Source: Bacteroidota bacterium
GTDB lineage: Bacteria; Bacteroidota; JABWAT01
Assembly: GCA_013360915.1 (NCBI GenBank)
Contig: JABWAT010000013.1
Location: 1 to 64,000 of the forward strand
Length of the DNA: 64,000 bases
Direction of reading: 5' to 3'
The notes beneath the pieces are model-generated. The model did not search any database. It was not told the origin of the DNA and saw only the letters and a list, made by a program, of their open reading frames with translations. Below, one piece after another: positions 35,253-44,268 of this stretch; position 1 is the first letter of the stretch, and each line of letters starts with the position of its first letter. Made by a program: the position numbers and the translations under genes.

Positions 35253-35867
35253 TCAGGGGGCAGGAGGGGCCACTTCTTCAGGGCCGGATTCGCCTTCCAC
35301 CCAGATCATTTCTTTCACTTCATCCTTACCCGAGCCGAGATTCTGACGGATGATCATCCGCTTTTCCATGCGGGCTTTCGGCGCCATCCTTTCATTGATG
35401 CTGCGGATAAATGCCTCGAATGCCGGTCGCTGATCCTGATCGGCCAGTAACCATAACCGGTGGAAATGATCAAAATTGAGTGATTCCAGCCTCGCCTGCT
35501 GAATTCCGATCCCCGAGGTGATTCGTTTAACCGTTCCCATGTCTGGCTTGTCGGTAAACAGCACACTGTTCAGCTGCTCCTTCAGAACCAGTATGGAATC
35601 CCGGATGGTTTTGGTCTGTCTGAAGTGGGTTTCTCTGAGGGTTCCGGCGCTGGTCAGCTGAGCGTCATTAAAATGAAACCGGTCGGTCAGGACGGTCGAA
35701 ATCATATCGGCCGGCGGGGCATGTTCCGATTCCAGAACCATCATATGTGGTTGTCTGGCTTCCTTCCGGAAGTGCAGAATCCACAAGGTCACCAGGGATC
35801 CCACATTGGTCAGCAGAAGCACGGCAATCAGGCCGGTGACCAGTTTGTTTTTGAGTATGAGTTCCAC
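35253..35867 (-). CDS. Membrane-anchored periplasmic Spy/CnrR-like protein
   Basis: 204 residues from a GTG with GGAGG just upstream. One N-terminal membrane helix (LVTGLIAVLLLTNVGSLVTL) is followed by an all-helical periplasmic domain similar to the heavy-metal resistance/CnrR-CpxP group (LTSAGTLRETHFRQTKTIRD, LNSVLFTDKPD). This fold senses metals or envelope stress. It is the third gene of an ECF sigma operon, directly after the anti-sigma-like gene. It abuts the stop of the convergent kinase gene. Confidence 0.75.
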   Translation of the reverse strand: MELILKNKLVTGLIAVLLLTNVGSLVTLWILHFRKEARQPHMMVLESEHAPPADMISTVLTDRFHFNDAQLTSAGTLRETHFRQTKTIRDSILVLKEQLNSVLFTDKPDMGTVKRITSGIGIQQARLESLNFDHFHRLWLLADQDQRPAFEAFIRSINERMAPKARMEKRMIIRQNLGSGKDEVKEMIWVEGESGPEEVAPPAP

Positions 35868-36191
35868 TTAATCCTCCGTGGTGGTCTGGGGTTGATCATA
35901 TATGGTGGGCACATCCATGTTGTACGCCTCGGCCCATTGCACCCGGTCATTGGTGGCCGGGGTCTGATTGCCGGTGGCAAGAACCACACCGGTAGCCAGA
36001 TTAATGGCAAGCAGAATGGCTGCTGCAACCAGTTGCCAGCCCGGAATCACCAATCCGCCCGGGGCCGTTTGGTTGCGTTCCATCCGGTCCAGGGTTTGCC
36101 GGATCAGCCGGTCTGATATGGATGGAATGGGTTGTGAAGCCAGTCTGCGTAAAGGCTGGTCCATGTCGGTATATGAAGCATCGGGTTTCAT
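35868..36191 (-). CDS. Putative anti-sigma factor
   Basis: 107 residues: a short N-terminal cytoplasmic helical part, one membrane helix (WQLVAAAILLAINLATGVVL) and a short periplasmic tail. Its ATG overlaps the stop of the ECF sigma gene (ATGA), the classic place of a cognate membrane anti-sigma factor, though it lacks the zinc HxxxCxxC motif and family similarity is not evident. The following gene is a periplasmic sensor-like protein. Confidence 0.65.
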   Translation of the reverse strand: MKPDASYTDMDQPLRRLASQPIPSISDRLIRQTLDRMERNQTAPGGLVIPGWQLVAAAILLAINLATGVVLATGNQTPATNDRVQWAEAYNMDVPTIYDQPQTTTED

Positions 36192-36763
36192 ACGGATACC
36201 TCTTCGTTCGGTCGTTCAAGCGTTTTCTTCAGGTTGCGGCGTGCGCGGAACAGGAGCGATTCCACAGAGGAAACGCTGGTTTCCATGACCGCAGCCACTT
36301 CCTGATAAGGTAAATCATTAAAATAAAACAGGGTGATGGCCTGTCGCTGCAGATCGGGTAACCGGTTCACGGCCTGCCTTACGTTTTCAAGATCCTCGTG
36401 GCCGATGTACAGACTTTCGGGCGTGTGACCATCCGGGTCGGCCGGATCTGCAGACTCGTCTTCTGAATCGGAGAACCAACTGAACATCCATTTCCGCTGC
36501 TTGCGCCGGTGGTGTTCCTGCGCTTTCCGGATGGTAATCCGGTAAATCCACGTTCCCAGTTCCGATTCGCCGCGGAAGGTGCCAATGGATCGGATGACCT
36601 CGGCAAATGTGTCCTGAAAAATGTCCTCTGCATCGGACTGGTTTCCTGTGTAGCCATAGGCCGTTCTCATGACCTTATCCTGAAACCGGCGAAGCAGAGC
36701 CTCGCAGGCACCGGGATGTCCTGTTCTGAGCTGTTCGGTCAGTACCTGATCGGTTGGGGTCAT
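36188..36763 (-). CDS. ECF sigma-70 factor
   Basis: 191 residues from the ATG at 36763. The longer start at 36802 would be TTG. Region 2 (ACEALLRRFQDKVMRTAYGY, DAEDIFQDTFAEVIRSIGTF, ELGTWIYRITIRKAQEHHRR) and region 4 (LPDLQRQAITLFYFNDLPYQ, VAAVMETSVSSVESLLFRAR) are complete. An acidic linker joins the two. It overlaps the anti-sigma-like gene, and Spy-type proteins lie on both sides, so this looks like an envelope-stress or metal-responsive regulon. Confidence 0.92.
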   Translation of the reverse strand: MTPTDQVLTEQLRTGHPGACEALLRRFQDKVMRTAYGYTGNQSDAEDIFQDTFAEVIRSIGTFRGESELGTWIYRITIRKAQEHHRRKQRKWMFSWFSDSEDESADPADPDGHTPESLYIGHEDLENVRQAVNRLPDLQRQAITLFYFNDLPYQEVAAVMETSVSSVESLLFRARRNLKKTLERPNEEVSV

Positions 36764-36834
36764 GGGGTCCGTTGAATAAGCAGAAAAGCCGGTTCCCCGC
36801 AAGGGAAACCGGCCCGGCTGTTTTCAGTTCGTTT

Positions 36835-37380
36835 TCAGGGTTTATCTGTGTCGACTTCTTTTTGCATCCAGCGCATCTTTTTCATGACCGGTGCCATTCC
36901 CGGTCCGAATCCCGGTCCAGGCATGTCGGTCCATTCAAGCCGCTGCTTTTCGGTCAGTTGCTCCGAAATTTCGATTTTCTCATCAATCCGCAGCTTTTCC
37001 ATTTTCAGCTCGACTGCATTCATTTCTTCGGCCAGCTTGTATGCATCCGATTTATTGATTTTATCGGCAGACATGACGGTGCGCATTTTCGCCCGCAGTT
37101 CACCCATCTGGTTTTTCAAAGGTTTTAACTGCTTACGGTATTTGAACCGGATGTCATCAATTTTCTTCTCCTGTTCGGGAGTCAGATCAGGAATGAATCC
37201 GATCATATCGGGTCCGTCGCCACGTTGAATGATGATTTCATGTTCCTGACCGGGGGCCATGGCTTCCATCTGGTCGGGGCCTCCTTTGACAATCACCCGT
37301 TTCTGAACTGTTTCCTGAGCAGTCAGACTGGTGGCAATGAGCAGACCGGCGAAGGTGAAAAGGGCAAGTTTGGTTGTCAT
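36835..37380 (-). CDS. Periplasmic Spy/LTXXQ-like protein
   Basis: 181 residues with a signal peptide (LALFTFAGLLIATSLTAQ). The helical domain carries LTPEQEKKIDDIRFKYRKQL and a second LTEKQRLEW motif, the two LTxxQ repeats of Spy/CpxP proteins. Spy-like proteins chaperone or bind metals in the periplasm. AGGAG precedes the ATG. It is transcribed just ahead of the ECF sigma gene (72 bases upstream of the sigma start), so it may be part of the same operon and a target of it. Confidence 0.82.
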   Translation of the reverse strand: MTTKLALFTFAGLLIATSLTAQETVQKRVIVKGGPDQMEAMAPGQEHEIIIQRGDGPDMIGFIPDLTPEQEKKIDDIRFKYRKQLKPLKNQMGELRAKMRTVMSADKINKSDAYKLAEEMNAVELKMEKLRIDEKIEISEQLTEKQRLEWTDMPGPGFGPGMAPVMKKMRWMQKEVDTDKP

Positions 37381-37462
37381 ATCAGATCTCCTTGTTTGAT
37401 TGGTTCTGATGGTTCAGATGCCGCAGAGGCAGATAAACTTGCGGGGTGAGGAATTTTTTTTT

Positions 37463-37969
37463 TCAGTCCAGTCCCACCATCAGCCGGAAAGTCTCCTTTC
37501 CTGGCGGTATGGACTTCAGATTGTTCATGACCAGAACCGACCGGTCGATGCGTTTCTGCACATCCTTAACGCTGGAAACCCAGGTGATAATCCATCGTTG
37601 TTTGCCCGGGGTGAGTGCATGAAACCGTTTGTCTGATTCGGGATCCTGATCGAGCAGGACCTGAAGTTCTTCCGGCATGGGAAGTCCGTACGGACTGGTG
37701 TCTTTTTCCATCCGGACGGTGATCGTGGCGCCGGCCTGGGTTCCTGCTGCTTTCATGTTTTTGGTGCTGAACATGATGTAGGCCATGCCATTGCCATAAG
37801 TCATCAGTCCGCCCTGCCAGGTCACCCGATCATTAACGGTGACCAGAAAACGTCCCTTAAACGTTCCGCCAAAATGGGAAACCACATCGGCCGGAATTTC
37901 GACGCAATGCATGTTCAGGTACCCCAATCGCCCGACCCGGGTGGTGAACGTCAGTGGTCCGCTTTCCAT
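37463..37969 (-). CDS. DUF1905 plus YdeI-like bacteriocin-protection protein
   Basis: 168 residues: an N-terminal DUF1905 beta domain (LNMHCVEIPADVVSHFGG, GRFLVTVNDRVTWQGGL) and a C-terminal YdeI/OmpD-associated helix pair (LQVLLDQDPESDKRFHALTP, GKQRWIITWVSSVKDVQKRI). Function unknown. It starts 12 bases after the GH13 gene's stop. Confidence 0.85.
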   Translation of the reverse strand: MESGPLTFTTRVGRLGYLNMHCVEIPADVVSHFGGTFKGRFLVTVNDRVTWQGGLMTYGNGMAYIMFSTKNMKAAGTQAGATITVRMEKDTSPYGLPMPEELQVLLDQDPESDKRFHALTPGKQRWIITWVSSVKDVQKRIDRSVLVMNNLKSIPPGKETFRLMVGLD

Positions 37970-37981
37970 AAGACGGTTGGC

Positions 37982-40240
37982 TTACAGTTTCATCAGCAGG
38001 AATGCTTCGCCCTGATGAATGACCATACGGCCGGACTGAACCGGCTTGTAACCATCCACATTGGCGAGAAGAACCTGCCACTTTCCTTCGGGCAGAAAGC
38101 ATTCGCTCGGGTGCCGGTGGTTGCTGTTCATGGCCACGAAGAAGTTCGGCTCATCGAAAGCGGTTCCGACCAGTTCGAAAAACAGGGCCAGTGAGTTAAG
38201 TGAGGGGAAGAAATTGATATCCCGGTGAGAAGCAGCCGTGAACACCCGGAATGTTTTCTTCAGCCGGATCAGCTGACGGTAGAAATCGACCAGAGACTGG
38301 TTCAGATCGGCATGCTCAAAATTGATATAGCTGGTGTCGTTGTCCTTATCGTAGGAATTGGAACTGATTTCACCCACCTGCGGGTCGTGAATCGAGGTGG
38401 GAGCAACCACCTGACTGCGGCCATACTCCTGGCCCGAATGAATCATCACATTTCCTTGTGCAGAAAAAAGAAACAGGGCGGCCAGTTTATGCAGTTTCAG
38501 CTCATGCTCATTCAGACGGGCATGTTCTTCAAGATTGTCGATTTTCTGTCCGTGACGGTATTTCCCGATTCCAATCCGGATGAAATCACCAAAGGTGTGA
38601 TCATCGTGGCTTTCGAGATAGTTGATGGTGTGCTCGGCCTTGTGAAACGGACCGCCATCGACCCGCAGCGATCCGCGGATGTAACGGACCAGCGAGAAAT
38701 AGTCGTTGTGATGAAAAAACCGGCCGAACACGTAACCCTTTACATCGTCCTGCGGATGAAATCCTTTCAGGCCATTCCGGATCTGGTCGTTCCAGCCCGC
38801 CCAGCCGATATCAGAAAATCCGTTGGGATCGTAGCCGCCCCCCCACGGTTCGGCAATCATGATCACCGCCGGATTGATTTTCCGCGCCTCGGCAAGCACC
38901 TGCGCACAGGTTTCCTTATCGATCAGCTGAGCGAGATCGAAACGGAATCCGTCAATGTGATACTCGGTCATCCAGTGCCGCACACTGTCGATGATCAGAC
39001 GGCGGGTCATGGGACGTTCGGTTTTCAGATCATTCCCGCATCCGCTTTCCGACAGGGGATTTCCGTGTGAATCCAGCCGGAAGTAATATTTTTTATCAAT
39101 CAGTTTCAGCGGATTGTAGTCGTATTGTGAGACGTGATTGTACACCACATCCATGATGACGGCCAATCCCTCACTATGCAACCGCCTCACCATTTCCTTC
39201 ATTTCGGAAACCTGCCGGCCCGAAGCCCCCGTCCGCTGACCCGGATTCAAATGTCCATCCGAGGCATAGTAGCTTTCAGGAGCAAAGAAATAACTGGTCA
39301 TGTAGCCCCAGTGATTTCGGGCGTACGGATTCCAGGTATTAAACACTCCCGTATCGGACTGTTTCTGGTAGGGTGTTTCGATGTTGCCGAATTCCATCAG
39401 GGGAAGAAACTCGACAGCATTCACTCCCATGTGTTTCAGGTGAGGAAGACCGCCGCGCTGAGAATCATCAACAAAACCCAGATAGGTGCCCGGTGCAGAA
39501 CATCCGGCCGACGGATGAACCGTCATGTTGCGGAGATGAGCTTCGTAGATGATGAGTTCATTCCGCGGAATGGCCACCGGATTGGTATCCTTCCAGTCAA
39601 AATCGAACCGGCGGATCAGCGTTCTCGCCTGATGGTGGAACGTGTTCATGGTGGTGACAGCCGGTGAGTACGGATCTGCAATGATCACTTCCGGATTGAA
39701 CCATTCCCCGTCTCCCTGACGGCCAAAGACCCGGTACCCATAGGCATACCCATCTAGACTTTCGGGGAAAAACAGTTCCCAGACCCCCTCCTCATCCCGG
39801 TTCATGGTGTGCTCGGTATAATTCTCCGAACTGGCATCGGCAAAAAGCACCAGCCGGACCTCGGTGGCACGGGGGGCAAACACGCCAAACCGTGTGTAGG
39901 TGTCTGTTAATTCATAGCCAAGCGGTTTTTCGCTGAAAAGACTGTCCAGCCAGGGATCCTGATTAAGCAGCCGTGGTTCACACCCGCCAATGCTGATCCG
40001 GTACACTTCATCCCACCGCATCGGACTGGTTTCGATCATGAGACCATCGTACGCCTGACTGACAGAAACCACCTGAAGACCGGGCAGAAACTGTATATGA
40101 CCGAATTCGGGTAAACCATGAAGTCCCTGTACACGCACAAAGACGGTGGTCAGACTTAACTGATCAGCCGATACAATCGAGACAGAAACAGGGGAATGGG
40201 AGAAGGGATGACCTTCTGAATGGGGACGTTCAGCAAACAT
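37982..40240 (-). CDS. GH13 pullulanase/amylase-type glucan hydrolase
   Basis: 752 residues with no clear signal peptide. N-terminal beta domains with a CBM48-like module (about 105-205), then a GH13 barrel (about 225-640): region I DVVYNHV, nucleophile D435 (GFRFDLAQ), acid/base E464 (IMIAEPWG) and D546 (ESHDDHT). The layout is that of type I pullulanase/debranching enzymes, but the YNWGYDP motif of classical pullulanase reads NHWGYMT, so strict specificity is uncertain. It is divergent from a GH133-like lipoprotein, giving a glucan-degradation pair. Confidence 0.87.
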   Translation of the reverse strand: MFAERPHSEGHPFSHSPVSVSIVSADQLSLTTVFVRVQGLHGLPEFGHIQFLPGLQVVSVSQAYDGLMIETSPMRWDEVYRISIGGCEPRLLNQDPWLDSLFSEKPLGYELTDTYTRFGVFAPRATEVRLVLFADASSENYTEHTMNRDEEGVWELFFPESLDGYAYGYRVFGRQGDGEWFNPEVIIADPYSPAVTTMNTFHHQARTLIRRFDFDWKDTNPVAIPRNELIIYEAHLRNMTVHPSAGCSAPGTYLGFVDDSQRGGLPHLKHMGVNAVEFLPLMEFGNIETPYQKQSDTGVFNTWNPYARNHWGYMTSYFFAPESYYASDGHLNPGQRTGASGRQVSEMKEMVRRLHSEGLAVIMDVVYNHVSQYDYNPLKLIDKKYYFRLDSHGNPLSESGCGNDLKTERPMTRRLIIDSVRHWMTEYHIDGFRFDLAQLIDKETCAQVLAEARKINPAVIMIAEPWGGGYDPNGFSDIGWAGWNDQIRNGLKGFHPQDDVKGYVFGRFFHHNDYFSLVRYIRGSLRVDGGPFHKAEHTINYLESHDDHTFGDFIRIGIGKYRHGQKIDNLEEHARLNEHELKLHKLAALFLFSAQGNVMIHSGQEYGRSQVVAPTSIHDPQVGEISSNSYDKDNDTSYINFEHADLNQSLVDFYRQLIRLKKTFRVFTAASHRDINFFPSLNSLALFFELVGTAFDEPNFFVAMNSNHRHPSECFLPEGKWQVLLANVDGYKPVQSGRMVIHQGEAFLLMKL

Positions 40241-40435
40241 GTGGGACTTTCAACACACCAGAGCAACCGCAAAAAATTTCTGCAAGATGGGAAAAATCCC
40301 CACACCAAATACTCACCATGTCGTCAAAAAATGTTAAAATCGGTTTTTGTTATGTATACAAATTGTCATCATGTGATGGAACCGTCTTAACTTGCATTTT
40401 TGTTCCGGATCCAGTCACATTTTTTGGATTTACCC
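40241..40435. promoter_or_regulatory. Divergent control region of the GH13/GH133 pair
   Basis: AT-rich 195 bases between the two start codons. It includes CATCA-TG-TGATG (40366-40377), a short dyad of operator type. No regulator gene is adjacent. Confidence 0.4.
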
Positions 40436-42766
40436 ATGAAACCGGTTCCCGTTACCTTATTTCTCCTTACCTCCTTCCTGACGGCCTGCCGGCCCGAAGG
40501 CCCCGCCCCACGCATGATTGACTCGATGGGGATCATGGTTCCCGCCGCCGATAACCGCGATGTGACCTTTACCGATAAAAGGACCGCCTACTACTATGTA
40601 AAATCCCATCAGACCTCTGTTGAATGGTTCTCCGGATGGAACATTGCCACCCACCGGGTGCTGCAGGATTACACGCTTCTGGTGGATGGTGACAGCCTGA
40701 AACGCCCCGAAGCCTCCGTGACTGTGTATCCGCATCAGTTGGTGAGAGAATGGGGAGAAACCGCTGAAACGTTCCGGATGTATGACAATCTGAGGGTGCT
40801 GGAAGTCGGAATCAGAACGCCGGGTGAAGAAATCTCGATCATTCCGGATGGCTATCAGCTGGCGTGGAGCGAATCACGGGATGATGTGGCGTTTTACAAC
40901 TGCATCGAATCGGCCAATGGTCTTCTCATCGGAGTGGCACCAGTCAATGCCCAGCCCCTGCGGGTGGAAGGGAAACGCAGTCGCCCGACCCTGACGACCA
41001 ACGCCGCCTCGGGTGGTTTTTTCCTCATTGCCGATTCATCCAAAGCACGGATCACCGACCTGCTGGCTTCCATGCGTGCCAACCGGGCAGCACTTGTTGC
41101 CGCGCGGGAATCCCGGATGGAAAACCTGCTGGCCACCAACTTTTTCCGGTCGAATGATGCCAGTCTGGATTTATCCCTGAAATGGACCCTGCTCTCACTC
41201 GATGCCCTGATCACCCGCCAGCGCGGTGATGGGATTTTTGCCGGACTGCCATGGTTTAACGATTACTGGGGCCGCGATCTGTTTATCACCCTGCCTGGCG
41301 CGACGCTGGTAACCGGACAGTACGGAGTGGCCCGTTCCATCCTGATGTCTTTTGCCAACTTTCAGAACAATCAGGAACAATCTCCCGATTACGGTCGGGT
41401 TCCCAACCGTCTGCGTCCGGATGATATCATCTACAACACCACCGACGGAACACCGAGATTCGTGATTGAACTTCTTAATTACATTCATTATTCGGGTGAC
41501 ACCACCCTGGCCTGGATTCTGTATCCCAAAGTGAAAAAGGCCATGGAAGGTCCGCTGAAATACCGGGTGGATAAAAACGGTTACCTCACTCACGACGATG
41601 CCGATACCTGGATGGATGCAAAAATTGCCGACAGAATTCCGCTCTCTCCCCGCGGAAACCGGGCCAATGACATTCAGGCCCTGTGGTACGGGCAGCTTCG
41701 TGCCGGAGCAGAAATTGCACGCATTGCCGGTTCCTGGGAAGATGCACGTGCCTGGACTCAGCTGGCCGATCAGTTGCGGTCCCGGTTCCAGTCCGATTTT
41801 GTTGATGAATCCCGGTTGCTGGTCGCCGACCGGTTGCTGAGTTCAGGGAAACCCGATTACAGCCTCCGGCCCAACCAATTGTTTACATACGATCTCATCC
41901 GTCCGGATAGTCTTCGCTGGAAACTGACCCGGAAAATCTGGGAGGATCTGGTTTATCCGTGGGGAATCGGTTCACTGAATCAGTCCCATGACAATTTCTA
42001 CCCGTACCACACCAGCTGGCAGGGTTACCGGTCCGATTATCATAAGGATTGGGCTTATCACAACGGGTCAGTCTGGCTCTGGAACAACGGCATCATTCTT
42101 CAGCGCATGATTGAAGGGTTTCAACCGGATCCGGCTTATGCACTCTGGCGGAATCAGGCCCGGTTGGCCATTGAACCTCCCGGGGCTGTCGGTGCCATGC
42201 CCGAATTGCTCGATGCCTTTCCGCATGAAGGGAAAACCCAGCCGAGCCTGAGTGGCACCTTTTCTCAGGCCTGGTCCATGTCAGAGTTCCTGCGCGTCTG
42301 GTATGAAGGATTTCTGGGCATCCGGCCGGATGGCCGCAAACGCCAGGTGGTGCTCATGCCGCAAATGCCAGACAGTCTGTTTTCTCTCGATTACCGGGTT
42401 GGTTTGTTCGATGGTCAGTTGAGCGGCAGTTTTCACCGGTCGCTCGAACACATCCGCTGGACCTGGAGTGTGGATAGTCTTTCCTCTGACCTGACCCTGA
42501 TTATCAAATTTCCCGGATTTGAACCAGTCCCGGCCGTGGTCTATACCGGGGAAAAAGTCGTTGTCACCATCGAGGGCACGAAACTCAAACTGGATCTGAT
42601 CGATTCCACCGGCTCTTCCCGCGCCGAACGGGTGTTGTTTATTAATCCGGCTGAACAAGCCATCATCGATCAGGCCAACCGGATTTTTGCCGGCATGACC
42701 TTCGCACAGCCCGCTCCCCGTCCGCGATACCGCGGAATGGATGGTCCCCCCGTCTGGAGGGAGTGA
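40436..42766 (+). CDS. GH133-like amylo-alpha-1,6-glucosidase lipoprotein
   Basis: 776 residues from the ATG at 40436, which opens a lipoprotein signal (VPVTLFLLTSFLTACRP). An N-terminal beta-sandwich is followed by an (alpha/alpha)6 barrel of the glycogen-debranching C-terminal type: LPWFNDYWGRDLFITLPGAT, DADTWMDAK, and YPWGIGSLNQSHDNFYPYHT, PYALWRNQ-type helix. These enzymes remove alpha-1,6 glucosyl stubs. Surface or periplasmic anchoring by lipid suggests extracellular glucan processing, with the GH13 gene divergent from it. Confidence 0.82.
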   Translation: MKPVPVTLFLLTSFLTACRPEGPAPRMIDSMGIMVPAADNRDVTFTDKRTAYYYVKSHQTSVEWFSGWNIATHRVLQDYTLLVDGDSLKRPEASVTVYPHQLVREWGETAETFRMYDNLRVLEVGIRTPGEEISIIPDGYQLAWSESRDDVAFYNCIESANGLLIGVAPVNAQPLRVEGKRSRPTLTTNAASGGFFLIADSSKARITDLLASMRANRAALVAARESRMENLLATNFFRSNDASLDLSLKWTLLSLDALITRQRGDGIFAGLPWFNDYWGRDLFITLPGATLVTGQYGVARSILMSFANFQNNQEQSPDYGRVPNRLRPDDIIYNTTDGTPRFVIELLNYIHYSGDTTLAWILYPKVKKAMEGPLKYRVDKNGYLTHDDADTWMDAKIADRIPLSPRGNRANDIQALWYGQLRAGAEIARIAGSWEDARAWTQLADQLRSRFQSDFVDESRLLVADRLLSSGKPDYSLRPNQLFTYDLIRPDSLRWKLTRKIWEDLVYPWGIGSLNQSHDNFYPYHTSWQGYRSDYHKDWAYHNGSVWLWNNGIILQRMIEGFQPDPAYALWRNQARLAIEPPGAVGAMPELLDAFPHEGKTQPSLSGTFSQAWSMSEFLRVWYEGFLGIRPDGRKRQVVLMPQMPDSLFSLDYRVGLFDGQLSGSFHRSLEHIRWTWSVDSLSSDLTLIIKFPGFEPVPAVVYTGEKVVVTIEGTKLKLDLIDSTGSSRAERVLFINPAEQAIIDQANRIFAGMTFAQPAPRPRYRGMDGPPVWRE

Positions 42767-42790
42767 GAAAAGGCAGGAGACAGGAGTAAG

Positions 42791-42816
42791 GAATTCAGAA
42801 TTCAGAATTCAGAATT
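42791..42816. repeat. GAATTCA heptad tandem repeat
   Basis: Nearly four perfect copies of GAATTCA, period 7, immediately left of a large palindrome. Confidence 0.85.
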
Positions 42817-42842
42817 TCTCCCCCTCCGGCGGAGGGGGAGAA
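42816..42842. terminator. 13-bp perfect palindrome, likely bidirectional terminator or REP
   Basis: TTCTCCCCCTCCG and its exact inverse complement are separated by one base. It lies between the convergent GH133-like and YdeI-like genes. The G/C-rich stem flanked by A/T is compatible with bidirectional termination, though no long T-run follows. Confidence 0.6.
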
Positions 42843-42912
42843 CCTTGTGATGGGTTCGGTCTTTTCCAATCAGCAATAACCGGCATTTACCGTTCTCTGC
42901 TCACCGATTTCT

Positions 42913-42934
42913 GATCACCACTCACCACTCACTC
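42913..42934. repeat. Period-7 tandem repeat overlapping a stop codon
   Basis: TCACCAC-type repeat, same family as at 431 and 5741. It runs through the stop codon (42929-42931) of the minus-strand YdeI-like gene. Confidence 0.65.
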
Positions 42935-43588
42935 CCGTGATCCTTTCCCCGTATACCGGTCCTCCATAAAACCCAGTCCGGCCATGATCATGGGGATGGA
43001 TTTCTCGACACGTGACAGGCGTGTTTGTGCTTGTTTGGCCTGTGAGATGTGCAGCTGATGACTGCGGCGCCGGCCTGGCGTTAACGCCTCAAACGCTTCT
43101 TTCAGAAAGGGATCCGATTCCAGCCGGTCAGCCAGTTCGGATGGCATGGGGAACTCCGATTCCGGTTGACGCGGAATGGGAACTCCCGACAATTCCACCT
43201 CAATTGCATCGAAGAGATAGGCCTGTAAGACGTCCTCTTTGCCTTCAATATCAGCCATCGAGGTAAACCGGATCTGCCGGCCCGCCTGTGAATGTTCACC
43301 TGCCTTGGTCAGCAAGCCTTCCGGATCCTTCATGAGTGCCCCTTTGAAAAAGGCCAGCGCACAGTACTCCTTAAATGCCCCGAGGATGACCACATTCTTT
43401 CCGTTCAGGGTGTAACAGGCCACACCCCATTTCCGTTCTTCGGTCAGATCACATTGCAGAATGAGTGACCGCAACACCGCCATTTCCTGCTCCCATCGGT
43501 GCACTTTGCACTGCGGGGTGCCGCCATGCTCGCAACGCATGCATCCATCGGTGAAATAGGAATCAACATCGGGATTGGGATGTGACAT
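42929..43588 (-). CDS. YdeI/DUF1801-type protein with N-terminal Cys-rich segment
   Basis: 219 residues. A short Cys-containing lead (YFTDGCMRCEHGGTPQC) is followed by a DUF1801-like domain (RKWGVACYTLNGKNVVILGA, ALAFFKGALMKDPEGLL) and the YdeI C-terminal helices (LADRLESDPFLKEAFEALTP, GRRRSHQLHISQAKQAQTRL). The four cysteines could bind a metal. Ribosome site GGAAGG present. Function unknown. Confidence 0.85.
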   Translation of the reverse strand: MSHPNPDVDSYFTDGCMRCEHGGTPQCKVHRWEQEMAVLRSLILQCDLTEERKWGVACYTLNGKNVVILGAFKEYCALAFFKGALMKDPEGLLTKAGEHSQAGRQIRFTSMADIEGKEDVLQAYLFDAIEVELSGVPIPRQPESEFPMPSELADRLESDPFLKEAFEALTPGRRRSHQLHISQAKQAQTRLSRVEKSIPMIMAGLGFMEDRYTGKGSRE

Positions 43589-43685
43589 GGAGCCTTCCTG
43601 TTTTAAATGGCGGAAAATACACCGGCCGTTGCGAAACAGGCAAGGGAAGGGCAGAATCGATGCAAATCGCCCGGCAGGATCGGTG

Positions 43686-44048
43686 TTATTTTCCGCTCAC
43701 ATCCGGAATGTCATCCAGATGGTAGTACACGGGTAACCCTCGTTCCTTTGCCAGCCGGACGTCCTCGTCGGCGCCTTTTGAGGCCCCTTCCAGCCGGAGA
43801 ACCGCATCGCATTTTTCGAGCAGCCGGTGAGCGACCGGGTATTGGATTTCATCCCAGATGGCATCGCCGATCCGGGTGGAACCGGCCAGATGCATCAGCG
43901 GCAGGGCCACCCATTCACCGATCACGGGAAGATGACCCTTTCTGAACAGCGGAAGCGCAACTGATTCGAGCCGGTCCAGGTTCTTTTTGATTAAAACAGG
44001 GTCATCGTTGGTGCCGCCCCGGTAGGGACCGGCGATTAAAATCATCAT
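43686..44048 (-). CDS. DUF4406/nucleoside deoxyribosyltransferase-like protein
   Basis: 120 residues with the Rossmann-like pattern of DUF4406: ILIAGPYRGGT at the start, LFRKGHLPVIGEWVALPLMH, CDAVLRLEGASKGADEDVRL and a final VYYHLDDIP. The active-site Glu of nucleoside 2-deoxyribosyltransferases corresponds loosely to EDV. Substrate unknown. Confidence 0.83.
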   Translation of the reverse strand: MMILIAGPYRGGTNDDPVLIKKNLDRLESVALPLFRKGHLPVIGEWVALPLMHLAGSTRIGDAIWDEIQYPVAHRLLEKCDAVLRLEGASKGADEDVRLAKERGLPVYYHLDDIPDVSGK

Positions 44049-44268
44049 AGCTATGTGGGTTTTGGTGTGTGTTGAGATGCTCGCCGGTAATCGGTTAACC
44101 GGCGTGTGATCAAAGATACAGGTGTGTCATTCAGGACCGGGGTGCAGAGATGGGGTAAAATGAAGGGGATGGGACTGTTAAAGAAACCTGTTCAATGGAT
44201 TTGGGTTCCATGCTGATTGACAGGTGATCTCAAATTCAACGGTAAGTCTGACGAGAGAGAGTCAGTTC
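44049..44268. other. Short intergenic gap with weak dyad
   Basis: No gene is seen. A 7-bp dyad CGCCGGT/ACCGGCG lies at 44082-44104. Confidence 0.5.

Noticed and set aside
38225-39070. Large plus-strand open frame inside the GH13 gene
   Set aside because: Antisense shadow of a high-GC gene; no domain or ribosome site.
431-42935. CRISPR array
   Set aside because: The repeats are 7-base tandem units without unique spacers, and no cas gene is present.
44082-44104. Intrinsic terminator between small genes
   Set aside because: The stem is only 7 bp and no T-run follows on either strand.
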